From: Alisma plantago-aquatica
Lineage: Eukaryota; Streptophyta; Magnoliopsida; Alismatales; Alismataceae
Reading direction: 5' to 3'
DNA: 64,000 bases
Assembly: GCA_963693085.1 (NCBI GenBank)
Contig: OY856409.1
Span: 1,618,715,711-1,618,779,710 of the forward strand
Shown here: positions 34,437 through 47,049 of the stretch, in pieces
How the letters are laid out: each line of letters opens with the position of its first letter
Position numbering within the stretch: the first letter of the stretch is position 1
The notes under the pieces: model-generated
What the model was told of the DNA's origin: nothing
What the model saw: the letters and a program-made list of their open reading frames with translations, nothing else
Databases searched by the model: none
Translations under genes and position numbers: made by a program

Positions 34437-35866
34437 CACGTCAACTACTCTATACTTTAGGATTATCGATATGATCAATTTTGGTTTGTCGCCTTTATTG
34501 ATTGCATACGATGCGAATAAAATTGTCTTTATGCATGTCCAATCCTAAATCCACAAATCCCAATTTACATATATGATATGTATTATGAATGCACACGATA
34601 CGCGTCGTCCTTAAACGAGTTTTGTGGTGGATGTATAGCGTGGTTATGGCCAATAAACCCTATCTTTGTATGGTTGTATGTGGTTGCTTGCATCTCAGTC
34701 TGCGCATCGATCTTCCTTCTCCTATTCCAGATGTAACTCGAAATAATTCGAGATTTCTTTCCTACCTTTGCTCCCCTCAAATGTAACTCGAGGTTTCTAT
34801 TTTTTTACAATGTAAAATAGGATAGAATTTTATTTCTTGTTATGTCGAAGAACGGCGGGCATCCAGACGACAGCTGAGACGATCGGTTCAAGGCGTGAAC
34901 CGATCGGTTGATGTTCTAGATGATCGGTTCAAGGAGTGAGATGATCGGTTGATGACCGGTTCGAGGAGCGAGACGAGCGGGTGGCGGCCTAGATGAGATG
35001 CACGACGACCAGGAAAACCGATCAGTTGGAGGAGCCAACCGATCGACTGGTGGCACCCAGCCGACCAGTCTAATGGCAAGCTAATCACTCATGTGATGAG
35101 TTGATCAAACCCAGAAAGGCAAAGCACATAGTTCATCTTGTACAGGTTGCATGTGATGTAAACCTAGATGAATGTGATTCCTCTTGGCTCGAGGAATCAC
35201 ATTAGGATGGCCATAATCATTGCTTTTATCATTTTGCATGTTTTCTGTGGGATATATCATGTATATGATAAGTACTATGTATTGTGGTGATTGGATATGT
35301 ATATGTATATAAAAACCAAATCCCTCATTAAATATTAAGTTTTAGATGCCTTCCAAATGTGACACACATGAAAAGCTTGATCGACCAAGTGTGGGCATGC
35401 CCAAGCATGGTGCACCATCTATCTCGTGGAAGCGTGAAGGATGGATATGTGGGTCTGCCCAAGCAGGGTGCATATTCATCGTGTTGGCTTTGGGTTAGAC
35501 TTGACAAGGTGACCTAGATAGGATCTAGCACCTTGAGGCATGGAGATGATCATGGCAAGGAGTTGCATATGACATCTTATCAGGAGTTGCATATGATGCA
35601 ATTGGAAAGAGTTGCCTACCTGAGAGATCTAAGTTGTGGGTGACAGTCCAAGCTGGTCCATGACTTAGAGGAGTTCAAGATCTTGCCCACTAGAATGTTG
35701 TACGCTGCAATCTTCCGAATTGATGGTGAGGGCTATCAATTTGAACTAAAATAGTGGGAGCAATATTTAATTAAAGGCTTAATTATATCATCAACTTTTC
35801 AAATCAATCAAATAAGTCAAAAATGAGTTTTTGGACTAAAATTGCATATTTCCTTTTGTAGTACAA
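34437..35866 (+). other. E4 long untranslated leader
   Basis: 1.4 kb with no gene between primer site and gag. At 34875-35065 it holds another cluster of CGATCGGTT/AACCGATC palindromes like those of the LTR. A repeated GGAGTTGCATATGA phrase occurs near 35560-35600. Confidence 0.6.
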
Positions 35867-36628
35867 ATGGCAACATACAACAATCACTTTTCTTTGCGAT
35901 CAGTCCTTGAAAAGGACAAGCTAAATGGGACAAACTTCCAAGACTGGTATAGGACATTGAGAATTGTTCTCACTCAAGAGCGAAAGCTCTATGTCCTGGA
36001 TACTCCAATTCCAGAGGAACCTGCTCCTAATGCACCAAAGGAAGAAAGGGATGCTTACAAGAAGCATTCTGATGATGCCATTGATGCAAAGTGCTTGATA
36101 TTGTGCTCTATGAACCACGAGTTGCAGAGACAACATGAGAACATGGGTGTCATTGAGATGATTCATCATCTTAGAAACATGTATGAAGATCAAGCATGGC
36201 AAGAGAGATACAATGTATCAAGGGCACTGTTCAAGTGTGTCATGACAGAAGGAGATCCAGTTGGTCCTTACACACTCAAGATGATTGGGTATGTGGAGAA
36301 CCTGACAAGACTAGGATTTCCAGTGAGCCAAGAGTTGGCTACTGACGTGATACTGCAATCGTGGCCAGAATCCTACAGTCAGTTTGTGATGAACTACAAC
36401 ATGAACAACTTTGATAGGCCACTATCAGAGTTGTTGGGCATGTTGAGGACAATTGAGATACAGATGAAGAAGGACAAGCCTAAGTCTGTGATGGTGATCA
36501 CGAGCAAGAAAGGCAAGTCCAAGCACAAGGGCAAGGGCAAAGCAAAGAATGGTTCTGATGCTGGCCAGGAGCCCAAGTCGTGTTCAGATCTCAAGGCCAA
36601 AGGAGGCCTCTCTATCTCGAAAACCTAG
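35867..36628 (+). CDS. E4 Copia gag (UBN2-type), 253 aa
   Basis: The clearest intact-looking protein in the window. It starts with ATG (MATYNNHFSLRSVLEKDKLN), then the gag signature FQDWYRTLRIVL. The capsid-like UBN2 region follows at about residues 60-200 (LRNMYEDQAWQERYNVSRAL; LGFPVSQELATDVILQSWP; FDRPLSELLGMLRTIE). A Lys-rich tail KGKSKHKGKGKAK ends it. The frame ends TAG at 36626-36628 before a complete zinc knuckle: only GHWKRNC remains downstream in another frame. A 15-bp segment (36607-36621) repeats at 36649-36663, which may have displaced the first two cysteines. Gag would form particles; here it is probably unable to package RNA normally. Confidence 0.85.
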   Translation: MATYNNHFSLRSVLEKDKLNGTNFQDWYRTLRIVLTQERKLYVLDTPIPEEPAPNAPKEERDAYKKHSDDAIDAKCLILCSMNHELQRQHENMGVIEMIHHLRNMYEDQAWQERYNVSRALFKCVMTEGDPVGPYTLKMIGYVENLTRLGFPVSQELATDVILQSWPESYSQFVMNYNMNNFDRPLSELLGMLRTIEIQMKKDKPKSVMVITSKKGKSKHKGKGKAKNGSDAGQEPKSCSDLKAKGGLSISKT

Positions 36629-39077
36629 GACATTGGAAAAGGAATTGTCCTCTCTATCTCGAAGAACAAAAGAAGAAGGAGGCAACAGACGTATCTACTT
36701 AAAGGTGTCATGAAAGTAAACTTGTAACACTTTTTGAGGTATATGATACCAAGATGTAAAGTGTAAAGCACTCAATAAATGGGGCAAGTGTTGCCACCAT
36801 AGATAGGAGTACTTTAGTTTATTTTCAGCCTATAATGCATGTAATACAGTTATGAACTGCTATTTCATATTTGCCAATAGAAATAAACAGTTTATTTTTG
36901 CATATTGTATGACAATGATGGAAATCAATAAAGAGATGTTTCAATATGAACTTTGTGGCAATGCCTTGTTTATCTTGTGGTATTTGATATGCATAAGATA
37001 AAATGATACCTAAAAGTTATAGATAACTCAAACAATCAAATTAGCATCAATCATGAGAAATTCATTTCTAGTGTCCATGTGATGGATAAATCTAGACTCT
37101 TTTGGTTAGAGAACCAATAAGAGACATGAATATCTTGGACATGATTAATCAATCATCACTAATGGTACTGGGAGAATGATTATCCTATTAGGTATGATAC
37201 ATGTGATGTATTTACATACCTATTGGAACAAATGCTAATACTTCAATTGGTGTTTAGAGAAATACCAATATGAATATCTTGAAGTGTTCAAGATTATCAT
37301 AGATGAAGCGCAAATTTGGTAGAGTGTTAATTCTTGATGAGATCAATGAGTGAAATACTTGGACCAAATGTTTGAGATCCTTATGAGTGATTATGATAGT
37401 GTATCATAGTGAACTCATGATTAAGGCATGGTGATGTCTAAATCAAGAAGGAATCATACGCTAAGGAGTTACAGAATGATGATCAAATTGCTGAATTCTT
37501 CTTAATAAAAGAATACCCCACACTAATAAAGGACATTGAGAATCACAAGGAGTTGTGAGTTCTTATATCCTTGACCGATACACCTCAATTATCTATGTGA
37601 TGAGTTGTTCATATGATGAGTCAACTATCTAGATGAATATTAGGAACCGAATTTTGAGTTATGGTTTATGACCATTACATCCCAAATGACATCCATGTGA
37701 ACCATAAGGTATGACCTTGATGGTAGCACCCATTGGAATAAAATCCATAAGTGTGAATAAGTCTTAAGTGTTAAGACACATGGATAACATTTTGAGAAGG
37801 ATGATGCTTGTTGATTGCAACTTAATGACTAAGACATTTGGCATATGGATACTAAAACTGCATTCCTATGAGGAATAAAACAAGGATGTGTACGTGAAAA
37901 AAACCTATAAGGTTTATGAATCCACTAATGCAAATGAAGTCTATAAGTTGCAATGCACTAATCAATGTGATTGATTGAGTACAAGCAACTCAGAATTGGA
38001 TTTTTACTTTGATGATATAGTCAAAGGGTTTGACTGATATGTCAAAGATAAAGAAGGGATCTGTGATTTAGTGGGAGTGTGTTCACATTCCACATGTTGA
38101 TGTGAAATGGAGATGTTCTAGAATAAAAATCCAAAAGTGGAAATTATCTTTAAGGAAGATAGAGATGTTTCCTATGTGATAGGAATAGAGATCTATAGAG
38201 ATAGTTCTCAAAAACCTCTTGACCTGAAAAGAGAAAGCATACATTCGAAATCTGTACTGAAGGGTTCAGTATGCACAGATTCAGTGGGAGAATAACTTGT
38301 CCAGGTTATATGGAGTTAGTATCCCAAGGCCAAGTGTCCAATTCTTATGAAGAATGGGAACACTAAGAATAGATATGGATCTATCATGTATGTAATCATC
38401 CCATTATCTTGCATGTATTGACATGGAAAGAACAAAATGCATTCATCATCTTGTATGTAGGACATGGCAATATGATGTGCTCATCCTGATAACTCGTATG
38501 TGGGACATGACGAGTGGATGTCTATCTAATTCCAGTAAGGGTTACTAGAATACCATGAGAACTTGATAAGTACTTGAGAAGTACTAGTTCTATGGAGATA
38601 AGGAAGAGTTCAATGTAAAGAGTTACATTGATGCGAACTTCCAGAAGGACAAAAAATTAATTGCAAAATATATATAGGATATATACAAGTGAAAGTTTGT
38701 TGATAATTGGAAGTGTTTCAATAAAACCATTTAAAAGGAAATGTCGAGTATCTATGCGTTAGATAACAGTAGTGGATACTATATGGATCTGGAAGTTCAT
38801 GAGATGAACTTATAGATATTCTGCTCATTGATGACAAGTATGGAATCCTTGATCATGCAATGTGGCTAAAGGTTAGCAAAGGAATACTGGATCACATATT
38901 ACGGCAACTCCATCTCATACGTGTGACGTTCAACGAAGAGATGAGAGACATGCAATTTATACTGACTTTGGCAAGGTGTTGCCATTACTCACTATGATCA
39001 CACTAGAGCAGAGTAACATGTGGGACATGTTTGAAGATCACTATGAATATGATTCAAGGGTGATTGGCTCGCAGTGC
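36629..39077 (+). pseudogene. E4 Copia pol remnant
   Basis: Heavily decayed; no long frame. Legible islands: GHWKRNCPLYLEEQKKK at about 36630-36680 (end of the knuckle), MDTKTAFL at 37845-37868 (RT), DVSYVIGIEIYRD at 38164-38202 (RT), and YIDANFQKD at 38624-38650 (RNase H). Order and direction are those of Copia. Protease and integrase could not be recognised; the available length suggests deletion. Confidence 0.75.
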
Positions 39078-39086
39078 AAGTGGGAG
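39078..39086 (+). other. E4 polypurine tract
   Basis: AAGTGGGAG two bases before the 3' LTR. Confidence 0.7.
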
Positions 39087-39088
39087 TA

Positions 39089-41313
39089 TGTTGGTATGTA
39101 TGCCCTGAGAGCCAATCATGGGATGATTGGTGGGATACATTTAGATTGATTTGATAAACATCAAAGGCAAGCTTGCAATTCTTTCTGGTTCAGTCATATG
39201 AGATAGTGATAGAACAGATTGAATGTCTAGAGAATGACAGTAATCAATGACGTATGCCTTCAGGTTCAGGACATGAACGATGAGATCATATAGATGCTAA
39301 AAGTTTGTACATTCTTGTTATGTCCCTAGTCAGATGTTATTGTGGAAGGTAGATAGACAACAATGACACACAAGACTAGATTGTGGTGTTGGTTGATGAT
39401 AGAATCTCATTAGTCATGATATAGAGATATCAAACCAAACACATAGGTACTTGTTAGAGAACAAGTGTACCGGACAGACCCACCGTGAGTTTGACACATG
39501 GAACCATGACATGGTAGTCACAGTCAGTACTCACAGTGATGGTGGTGAATGTGATTCTTTGACCTGAAATCACTACACTCAACACATGTCGTTGGGTACA
39601 CTTTGACATCATCAAACACAGTCCTGCAACATGGGTTGTTATAAAGGTGATGTTTGGGTGGCTTTGACACATGGGGCTTTTGAGGGGTGAGTGATAGATA
39701 TGGGATTTGTCCCTCCTGAGGGAGTTTGATATCCAAGGCCACTTGATGAGTAGGATTGAAATAGGCATGCACACACATGTGTATCAATATGCGATATTGA
39801 TGTCATACATATCTCTTCCAATCTACTCTGAGATCAAGAAAGTGAGTGAACGTTGACAAGATGACTATTCCATGCCTTGAGTTCATTCGGGATATTAGTG
39901 ACAAAGGAATTATGCATTCACTATAACACCATTCACAGATTGTAGGATTGAAAGTTGTTCTCCAACTTTCTATTTCACTTGGGTAGCACTGATGTGTGAC
40001 TAGGCACCACTCTTTGCTTGTGAAGTCATAAGTGTTATGGACTTTAACTGCCAACATGAAAAAGGACCTACTAGGTCACACACAAAGGATTTAACCTGGA
40101 AGAGGAGTTTTGTCCACAAACAATGTTTAGATTGATTACTAAAAGAGTTTAGTAGTTCAATTAAACACTCAATTGATTGATAGATCAAAATCATAGTGTT
40201 CAAGGTGTTGGATAGATTGATTACAGTATCAGATTGATTGAAACTACAATTAACTATTTCTGCACAATCTGCACTCCCAACCGATCGACTGAGCTTGGTG
40301 AACCGATCGGCTCAGGTAATGAGTCGATCGGCTCATGGACAGGGTGAAACAATCGCTTCAAGTGTTGAAACGATCGGTTCAACTGTTGCAACTGAGCAAG
40401 TTGGGAAAGTAGGATTGGTGAGAATTTTCCTTTTGTTTCACTTGCCCAATTTGATTGGAACAAGGATTGGTATTTGATACCAATTAGAAACAAAAGAGAA
40501 AAAGTCAATCTGGAACTGACCAGGGCCACCAACCGACCGGTTCAGAAGTGAACCGACCGGTTGAGGTGTCCCAACCGATCGGTTGAGGTCTCAACCGACC
40601 GGTTCAGGTCCCCAACTGACCGTTTCAGTTGTGAAACGATCGGTTCAGGTTGTGAGTTGGTTGTTTTGTGGAAAATCGTGAACCCTTCTACTCCTGCTTT
40701 TAGTCCCGCATTGCCCGGGATGGAGAACCCTATCCCATGACCCTCCTATATATATAGGGGTATTGGGGGCTTCTCAAAGGACAACTCTGTGCAACCAGTT
40801 GCTCTGTGAAGTTGTTGTTCTATCTGGTTTTGGTAACCGAGAGAGAGCCCGAGCAAGTGCTACCCGATAAGGGAGGCATAGCAAGGGAAAGACAACTGCA
40901 GAAAGCAATTGGAGGTAGGAGAGTGTGTCGGTGACTAGTACGCTGACAGGAGGGTGCGACTCTTTCCAACTCCTTATGGGACAAGGAGATTGGAGTTCCA
41001 GGTGGTCTGTGTGGACTACTTCAGAGGCGGGAGGTTTCTGCCGCTCGGAGGACAGCTGTCAATCCCGACAGTCCTGGTAAGACCAGGAGTCGTCAGTCCC
41101 TGTGTGATCAGGAGTTGCACAGACACCGTCCAAGATCGGAGGTGAAGACCATGCAAGGCGCAAGGTATTGTCTCCGAGCAAGCCTCGTGACAAGGTATGA
41201 TTCCACAAACCATCCTTTCTTATTGTATAGACGTTGACGCGTTTCTTTGTTATGGGTTTGGGGAGGAAATGTTTTGTTTCCGCTGCCTTTTCTGCCTCCC
41301 CTAAAACCCAACA
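39089..41313 (+). repeat. E4 3' LTR (2225 bp)
   Basis: Partner of 32159-34423, with the same ends, palindrome cluster (about 40280-40650) and TATA box (40747-40756). Followed by TSD TGTAA. Confidence 0.95.
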
Positions 41314-41318
41314 TGTAA

Positions 41319-42261
41319 CTCTTACCCTAAAATAATGAGTTTGATGATGCTAATGAATAAAAATCTCAAATGGGTGATTAAGAGATGTACATAACCGTAG
41401 TTGAATTTAACTAAATGATGAAACTCAAGTATTTGAATTGACTTACAAGAATGTGTTTTTGTATTGTGATTGTTTGATAGAATACTTGTATTATGAGAAT
41501 GAACTATTTTTATGGAATTCAAATATTAATCAACAAGTGTTGACTAGTAACCCCATATGAAGAATGTGAAATTAAAGAAGAGAACTAAGTCTGTTATTTG
41601 CATCTATTGAGATTGATGAAACAATCATATTCATAGACATGCTTTAAAAGATGTTTCAAAGTTATAATTGGTTTAAGTGATTACCTTATCTGTTGGATCA
41701 TATTATCATTGCAAGTTAGAAATGGCTTATGATAGATCTATCTGCTAGACTTTTCAATATATGCATGTTTCTGTTAAGTTTTATGTACTTAATCTGATGT
41801 TGATGCATGTACCTAGCTTGAGTGGGAGGTATCCACCCATTGGGGCTCTATATGAGTCTCATGAGGTTGTTTCAAATGTTTTTAGGTATAATGCTATCTA
41901 GCGGATAGGTCATGACAAAGAAGATATAAATAGCATAATCTAGATAGATTAGAATGTCCCTGTACTCTCTCTTTCTCAGGATGGGTTGTAGACTATGTTT
42001 GTTCATCAATGTACATGTATCTGATGTAAACTGAACAATATATGAGAACAAGATTGATTTTGGTTTAAATGTAGTTCAATAAGATTTGTGATATCTAAAT
42101 GTGATGTCCTTGTTGGGACATTGATTTATGAATTTGTGAAGAAAGAAAAAGGAAAAATTTATATGTATTTTTCATATATTGTTTAATCGCCTTTGTCGAG
42201 AATTCATTGTTCATTTCATAATCTAGGTTTAGGTTTTGGGATTATCTCTAATGATTGGTAT
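41319..42261 (+). repeat. E3 LTR, right part
   Basis: Continuation of the E3 LTR after E4. Non-coding. It includes TTTTTAGGT at 41879-41887 and an AT-rich end. Exact right end uncertain by about 30 bp. Confidence 0.6.
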
Positions 42262-42266
42262 TTATA

Positions 42267-43489
42267 CTGATCAAAAGAGTGGGTCCCGAAAGAATCCATG
42301 TGTCATATCTGTGGAAGACCACACTCAGGATAGTGTTGGGGAATAGAGTTTCAAGGATGTCATTAGTGTGGATAGATGGGACATTTCAAGAGGAATTGCC
42401 CCCAATTACAGTAGTCAGCATCACAGGGTTCCCAATCACAGTATCAGAATGTCCTGAGATAGGCTCCAGTTGGAGGACCCAGTTCCTCTATAGCTTCAGG
42501 TTCTCAAGGTGGTGCAACACCCAGTGCTAGGGAAGGACAACGAGGACATCGTGGGAGAGGAAGAGCTTCAGGACGCTTCTTCTTTTTGACACCACAAGAA
42601 GGTATTGTTTCTTCTCGAGTAATTACAGGAGAAATGCTTTTCTTTAAAAGCATTTCAGTTACAATTTTGATAGATATGGGTTCTACTTACTATTTTATAT
42701 ATAGTTCTTTATCTTTTGAGCTTAATTTATTAACCCATGAGTTACCAGTTGAGTTGTTGTTGAGGGTTCCGTTAGGTGAACCGAAAGTGTTGATAGAGTT
42801 TTGCCCCAAATGTTTGTTGACTTTTGGTGGTTAAACCATCACATTTAATCTTATACCCCTAAATATTAACTCTTTTCAAGTTATCTTGGGTATGTATTTC
42901 CTAGAGATGTATGGAGTTCAGCTCGACTGTTGGAAGAAGGAGGCTATCTTTCAACCGGGTGGATTTTCTTGTGCTTTTACTGGAGACATGAAAGTTTTGC
43001 CTATGTGTATCATATCAGTCGTTGTAGCTGATAAGATGTTGCAGAAAGGTTATGAGGTGTTCTTGGCACATGTAGTGGATACTAGAGCAGAGAAGAGCAC
43101 AATCAGTCTAAGGGATGTGCCAGTGGTCTATTAGTTCCCAGATGTTTTTCCAGATGAGTTGCCATATCTACCTCCTAAAAGAGAGAGATAGACTTTGAGA
43201 TCCAGGTGTTTCCAGGTAGTCAAACTATAGCTCTACCAGCCTATAGAATGGCACCTACAGAGTTGAAGGAACTGGAGATGCAGTTACAGGAGTTATTGGA
43301 TAAGGGTTTCGTTCGACCTAGTTCTTTTCCGTGGGGAGCTCCAGTCTTTTTTGTGAAAAAGAAAGATGGTAAATGAGGTTATGTATAGACTATAGACAGT
43401 TGAATAAGATCACCATCAAGAATAAGTATGCATTGCCAAGGATAGATGATTTGTTGGATCAATTGCGTGGTGTGACAATCTTTTCTAAG
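42267..43489 (+). pseudogene. E2 zinc knuckles, protease and RT N-terminus
   Basis: Resumes E2 gag-pol. CHICGRPHSG near 42300 and a second GHFKRNCP knuckle are separated by stops. Protease follows at 42586-42834, where the active site reads IDMGSTYYF in place of the usual D(S/T)GA. 42886-43134 continues protease/linker (VILGMYFLEMYGVQLDC ... FLAHVVD). Then FPDVFPDELP and [19 protein letters not shown] begin RT, through [13 protein letters not shown] and a frameshift. The text ends [11 protein letters not shown] at 43489, where E5 is inserted; it continues at 57691. Confidence 0.85.
43485..43489. repeat. Target site duplication of E5, left
   Basis: CTAAG, repeated at 57691-57695 after the other LTR. 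Removing E5 plus one copy rejoins E2 RT in frame. Confidence 0.92.
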
Positions 43490-44879
43490 TGTAACAATCC
43501 TGACCTGGGTTATACTTTAACCCTAGGTGTTTTGATTAAGAAATGTGATTAAATGCTTAATCTCATCTTATGAAAAGTAATTAGGCCTCAAGAGGAACTT
43601 ATGTTGCAATTCTAGTCCTTTTTGAACATTGTGAAAATCAATGTTTTGTTTGTATTGGACTAAAGTGCAAATTACCCAAGTTGAGGGGTTTAAGTGCAAT
43701 TGTGCATGATAATATGTTCCTCATGTGTTGAAGCATCATGAGAGTGAAAATGATGCTGAGTTATGGCTTATGGAAGCCTAAACACTAAGAAAGAGCTGAT
43801 AAAGCAATGTTTGTGCATAAAAACCTAGTTTTGGAGTAATGTGCAATTTACCCAAAACCAAGGGTTCAATATGCAATTTACCACTTCAATAAAGTCCCTA
43901 ATGTTTCTTGGAATCATTTAGAGCAAAGAAAATGAGAGGGACTTCTCATTTGAATTAAGATGGAGGAGAGAGAATCTTGATATTAAAATAATCAAGATTT
44001 AATCCTAAGTGAAACCCTGATCAAATTTAGGGCAAAAATGAATGTATTAATTAAAGGGCCTTCAAACAAAATTAAAATGGTTGGATTCATATGTGTGTGG
44101 ATAAGCCTAAAGCCTTGCAAAGGCACGATCATATCCTAAGGAGGTGAAATTCCACTCATTATTATTATAAGAAAAAGAATTTCCACTCAAATAAGGATAT
44201 TCTTATTATAAGGGTTAAGGTGCTTAATTTCTTTTCCCTTAATTCATGGATAATGGAAGGGAGTTCGGTGGGGATAGAGATTCCCTTGCATGCAAGAAAC
44301 CAAGGGGGAAGTGGTGGCAACAATTTTGGAATTAAAAGACTTTTATAAAGTATCTTCTCTCTCCTCAATTTTCTTATAAAAGTACCTTTTCCAAGCCAAA
44401 TGAAAGGCTTTTACGACCCCACTTCTTCTCCTTGCTTGCAAAACCAACCAAGAAGGCTAATGACAGCAGGGATCACGTCCCCAACCTGTTGGTAAGCCTT
44501 TGATCTTCATTCCTCATGATTTCATGGTGAAAATCATAAAACAATGTGTAATTCCTTCATTTCTTCACTCAATCTTCAATTCTAGCCGATCATTTCACTC
44601 CAAATCTTGAAGTTGAGCCTTGGAATAGTTGGATAAGCTTCATCCACCATTAGATCCGTGTATCTTGGAGCTTGGAGATCAGATTTGAGGCGGGTTTTAT
44701 AACTTGAACCCTTTTACATTGTTATTCGACCATTAATCTTGTAATTTCAATGATTCCTTCATTATCTTGATTAATTGCTGGTTGAAATTGATTAATGCAT
44801 GAAAGCAGAAGTTGTTAGAACTTCAGGGACGAATCTTTATGATGATGAAATCATCATAAGCACACACCTACCCACATAT

Positions 44880-46110
44880 ATTGGGCAAACGGTTTGGAAG
44901 TTGGGACCAAACGGTTTCACCAAACCGTTTGGTGATCAAACGGTTTGCAAACCGTTTGGGATAAAACGGTTACAAAACCGTTTGCGATGGTTGAACAAGG
45001 GTTGACCGTTTGAGATTCCTGTTTATAATCATGTTGGTTGTTAACCCCACAAATTTTAGGGATTAACTCAAAAGGAATCGTGAGTTGAAGGCAAATCAAT
45101 TAGGTAACCTAATTGAATTAAGTGCTGAATTTCAATCTGATTTAACTTGACTTTTTGGGCAAACGGTTTCAAACCCGTTTGAGTGAGTTTACCATGGGTT
45201 GACCGTTTGATATTACTGTTCCTAATTATGTTGGTTAAAGACTCACCAAATTTTAGGGGTTAATTCCAAAGGAATCGTGAGTTGAAGGCTAATCAATTAG
45301 GTAACCCCTAATTGGATTAAGTGCTGATCTTCAACCTGATTAATTGGAATTTTTTGGAAAACGGTTTCAAAACCGTTTGATATGGTTGAAAAAGCGTTGA
45401 CCGTTTGAGATTACTGTTCCTAATAATGTTGGTTAATAACTCACCAAATTTGATGGATTCATTCCAAGGGAATCATGAGTTGAAGGCTAATCCATTAGGC
45501 AAATCCTAATTGGATTAAGTGCTGATTTTCAACTTGATTAATTTGCCTTTTTGGGCAAACGGTTTCAAAACCATTTGAGATGGTTGACCAAGCGTTGACC
45601 GTTTGATATTACTGTTCTTAATGATGTTTATTATTAACTCACCAAATTTGATGGATTAATTCCCAAGGAATCATGAGTTGAAGGCTAATGAATTGGGCAA
45701 ACCCTAATTGAAATCAGTGCTGAATTTCCAATGAGTTGATTTGAGATTTTGGGTTGGATAGCCCAAACGGTTTCAAAACTGTTTGGGGATCACCCAAATG
45801 GTCTACAAACCGTTTGGGGATCACCCAAGACCGTTTGGAGGTCTGGGGTTAAGTATAGTTGACCAATTGAAGGTCCAAAGGTACCAAATCATATTACAAC
45901 CAAGTGCTGATGTGTTTATCAACTCAATAGACCAAACCGTGATGAAATTTCACTAGAATCCAAGGGTTGGATGGGCAAACGGTCTTCACCTACTTGGACA
46001 AATGGTCGTCACCTGCTTGGCCAAACGGTCTTCACCTACTTGGCCAAACGGTCTTCACCTACTTGGCCAAATGGTCTTGACCTACTTGGGTAAACGGTCT
46101 CAAACCGTTT
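44880..46110. repeat. 197-bp modules and palindromes in E5 5' LTR
   Basis: GGAATCrTGAGTTGAAGGC recurs at 45074, 45271, 45469 and 45667 (spacing 197, 198, 198). Each module carries AAACGGTTT...AAACCGTTT inverted arms. At 44937-44958 is a perfect 22-bp palindrome (two 11-nt arms CAAACGGTTTG). At 45970-46100 a shorter repeat of CAAACGGTCTTCACCTACTT occurs about five times. The other LTR has the same modules at 53137, 53335, 53533 and 53731. Confidence 0.85.
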
Positions 46111-46853
46111 GGAGACCTAGGTGGTTTCAAGGTCAAGTTATGTTATGCAATAGAAGGTTCAATTGGTTAGTCCAATGGAGAACCTAATGCAACTGAAGGT
46201 CCAATTGATTAACCTAATTGAGTACCTATTACAACTGTAGATTCAATTGATCAATTCAATTGGATACCTTATGTAATGGAGGTCCAAGGTGATTGAATCT
46301 CTCGAGAATAGAGATGATGAATGACTCATTGATCCAATGATGATTAGTAATGATAATCAATGAAGGTACAAAGATTGAAACCTTATTAGTACCTAAGTGA
46401 TTTGTGCTAATTAAGGGATGGACCCTAATTGCTTATAGGATCAATGACTTGGTACACTATGTCATTCATAGTTGTATGTACTTGATTGAAGGGATGATAT
46501 GACCTTATCAAGTTGAGATGATGTTAGCATGAATTCATAACATGAATATGATTCATGTGGAGATTAAGGGTATGATCCTTAAGTAAAGAGATCATGAAAC
46601 CCTAATCATGAACATAAACCCTATTTGACAGGGTTATTGAATTCTAACCCTAATTGAGGGCAATTCTAAATGAAACCATAATCCAGGGTAAGGATGTAGC
46701 TCTAATCTAGGGTAATCATAAGTGAAACTCTAATTTAGGGAAAAGAGATGTAAATCCCTAATTGGGATGAATAGTGAATCTCCAATTATGGATAATTGAA
46801 TGAAACCCTAATAGAGATGAATAGTAGAACCAAATTGTGGGAAACTATGGTGG

Positions 46854-47049
46854 AAACCCTAGTTGAGGGTGATTCCATGAGAAACCCTAGTTGAGGGTGA
46901 TTCCATGAGAAACCCTAATTGAGGGTGATTCCATGAGAAACCCTAGTTGAGGGTGATTCCATGAGAAACCCTAGTTGAGGGTGATTCCATGAGAAACCCT
47001 AGTTGAGGGTGATTCCATGAGAAACCCTAGTTGAGGGTGATTCCATGAG
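46854..47049. repeat. 28-bp minisatellite, 7 copies, in E5 5' LTR
   Basis: Seven contiguous units beginning AAACCCTAGTTGAGGGTGAT (one has AATT for AGTT). The matching place in the 3' LTR (54894-54921) has one unit. Each unit begins with AAACCCTA, the plant telobox sequence. Confidence 0.95.

Larger units (their letters stand above)
32159..41313 (+). mobile_element. E4: Ty1/copia element, 9.2 kb, with open gag and ruined pol
   Basis: LTRs 32159-34423 and 39089-41313 (TGTTGG...CCAACA), 5-bp TSD TGTAA (32154-32158 and 41314-41318), tRNA-Met primer site at 34425, purine tract before 39089. The internal 4.7 kb has a 1.4-kb leader, a 253-codon gag, and about 2.4 kb of decayed pol, short for a full Copia pol. 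LTR starts differ at about 9 of 195 bases. It lies inside E3, which lies inside E2. Confidence 0.95.
29779..42261 (+). mobile_element. E3: probable solo Ty3 LTR inside E2 gag, split by E4
   Basis: E2 gag breaks at 29778 and resumes at about 42267. The inserted DNA begins TGTAATGACCC, a typical Ty3 LTR start, after GCATA. Removing E4 leaves 2380 + 943 = about 3.3 kb with no coding or primer site, the size of one LTR. It carries the TTTTTAGGT box at 41879-41887, as in the other Ty3 LTRs. The right end is not sharply defined: no clear CA end with a GCATA repeat is seen (TTATA at 42262-42266 is the nearest), so the end is placed where coding resumes. Confidence 0.65.

Noticed and set aside
37845..38650. 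Functional Copia RT in E4
   Set aside because: Only short islands are legible, separated by many stops and frameshifts.
29779..42261. E3 as a full autonomous element
   Set aside because: No primer site, second LTR or coding remains after removing E4; the size fits one LTR.
46854..47049. Seven 28-bp direct repeats resembling a CRISPR array
   Set aside because: Units are contiguous without spacers, in a plant LTR, with no cas genes; it is a minisatellite.
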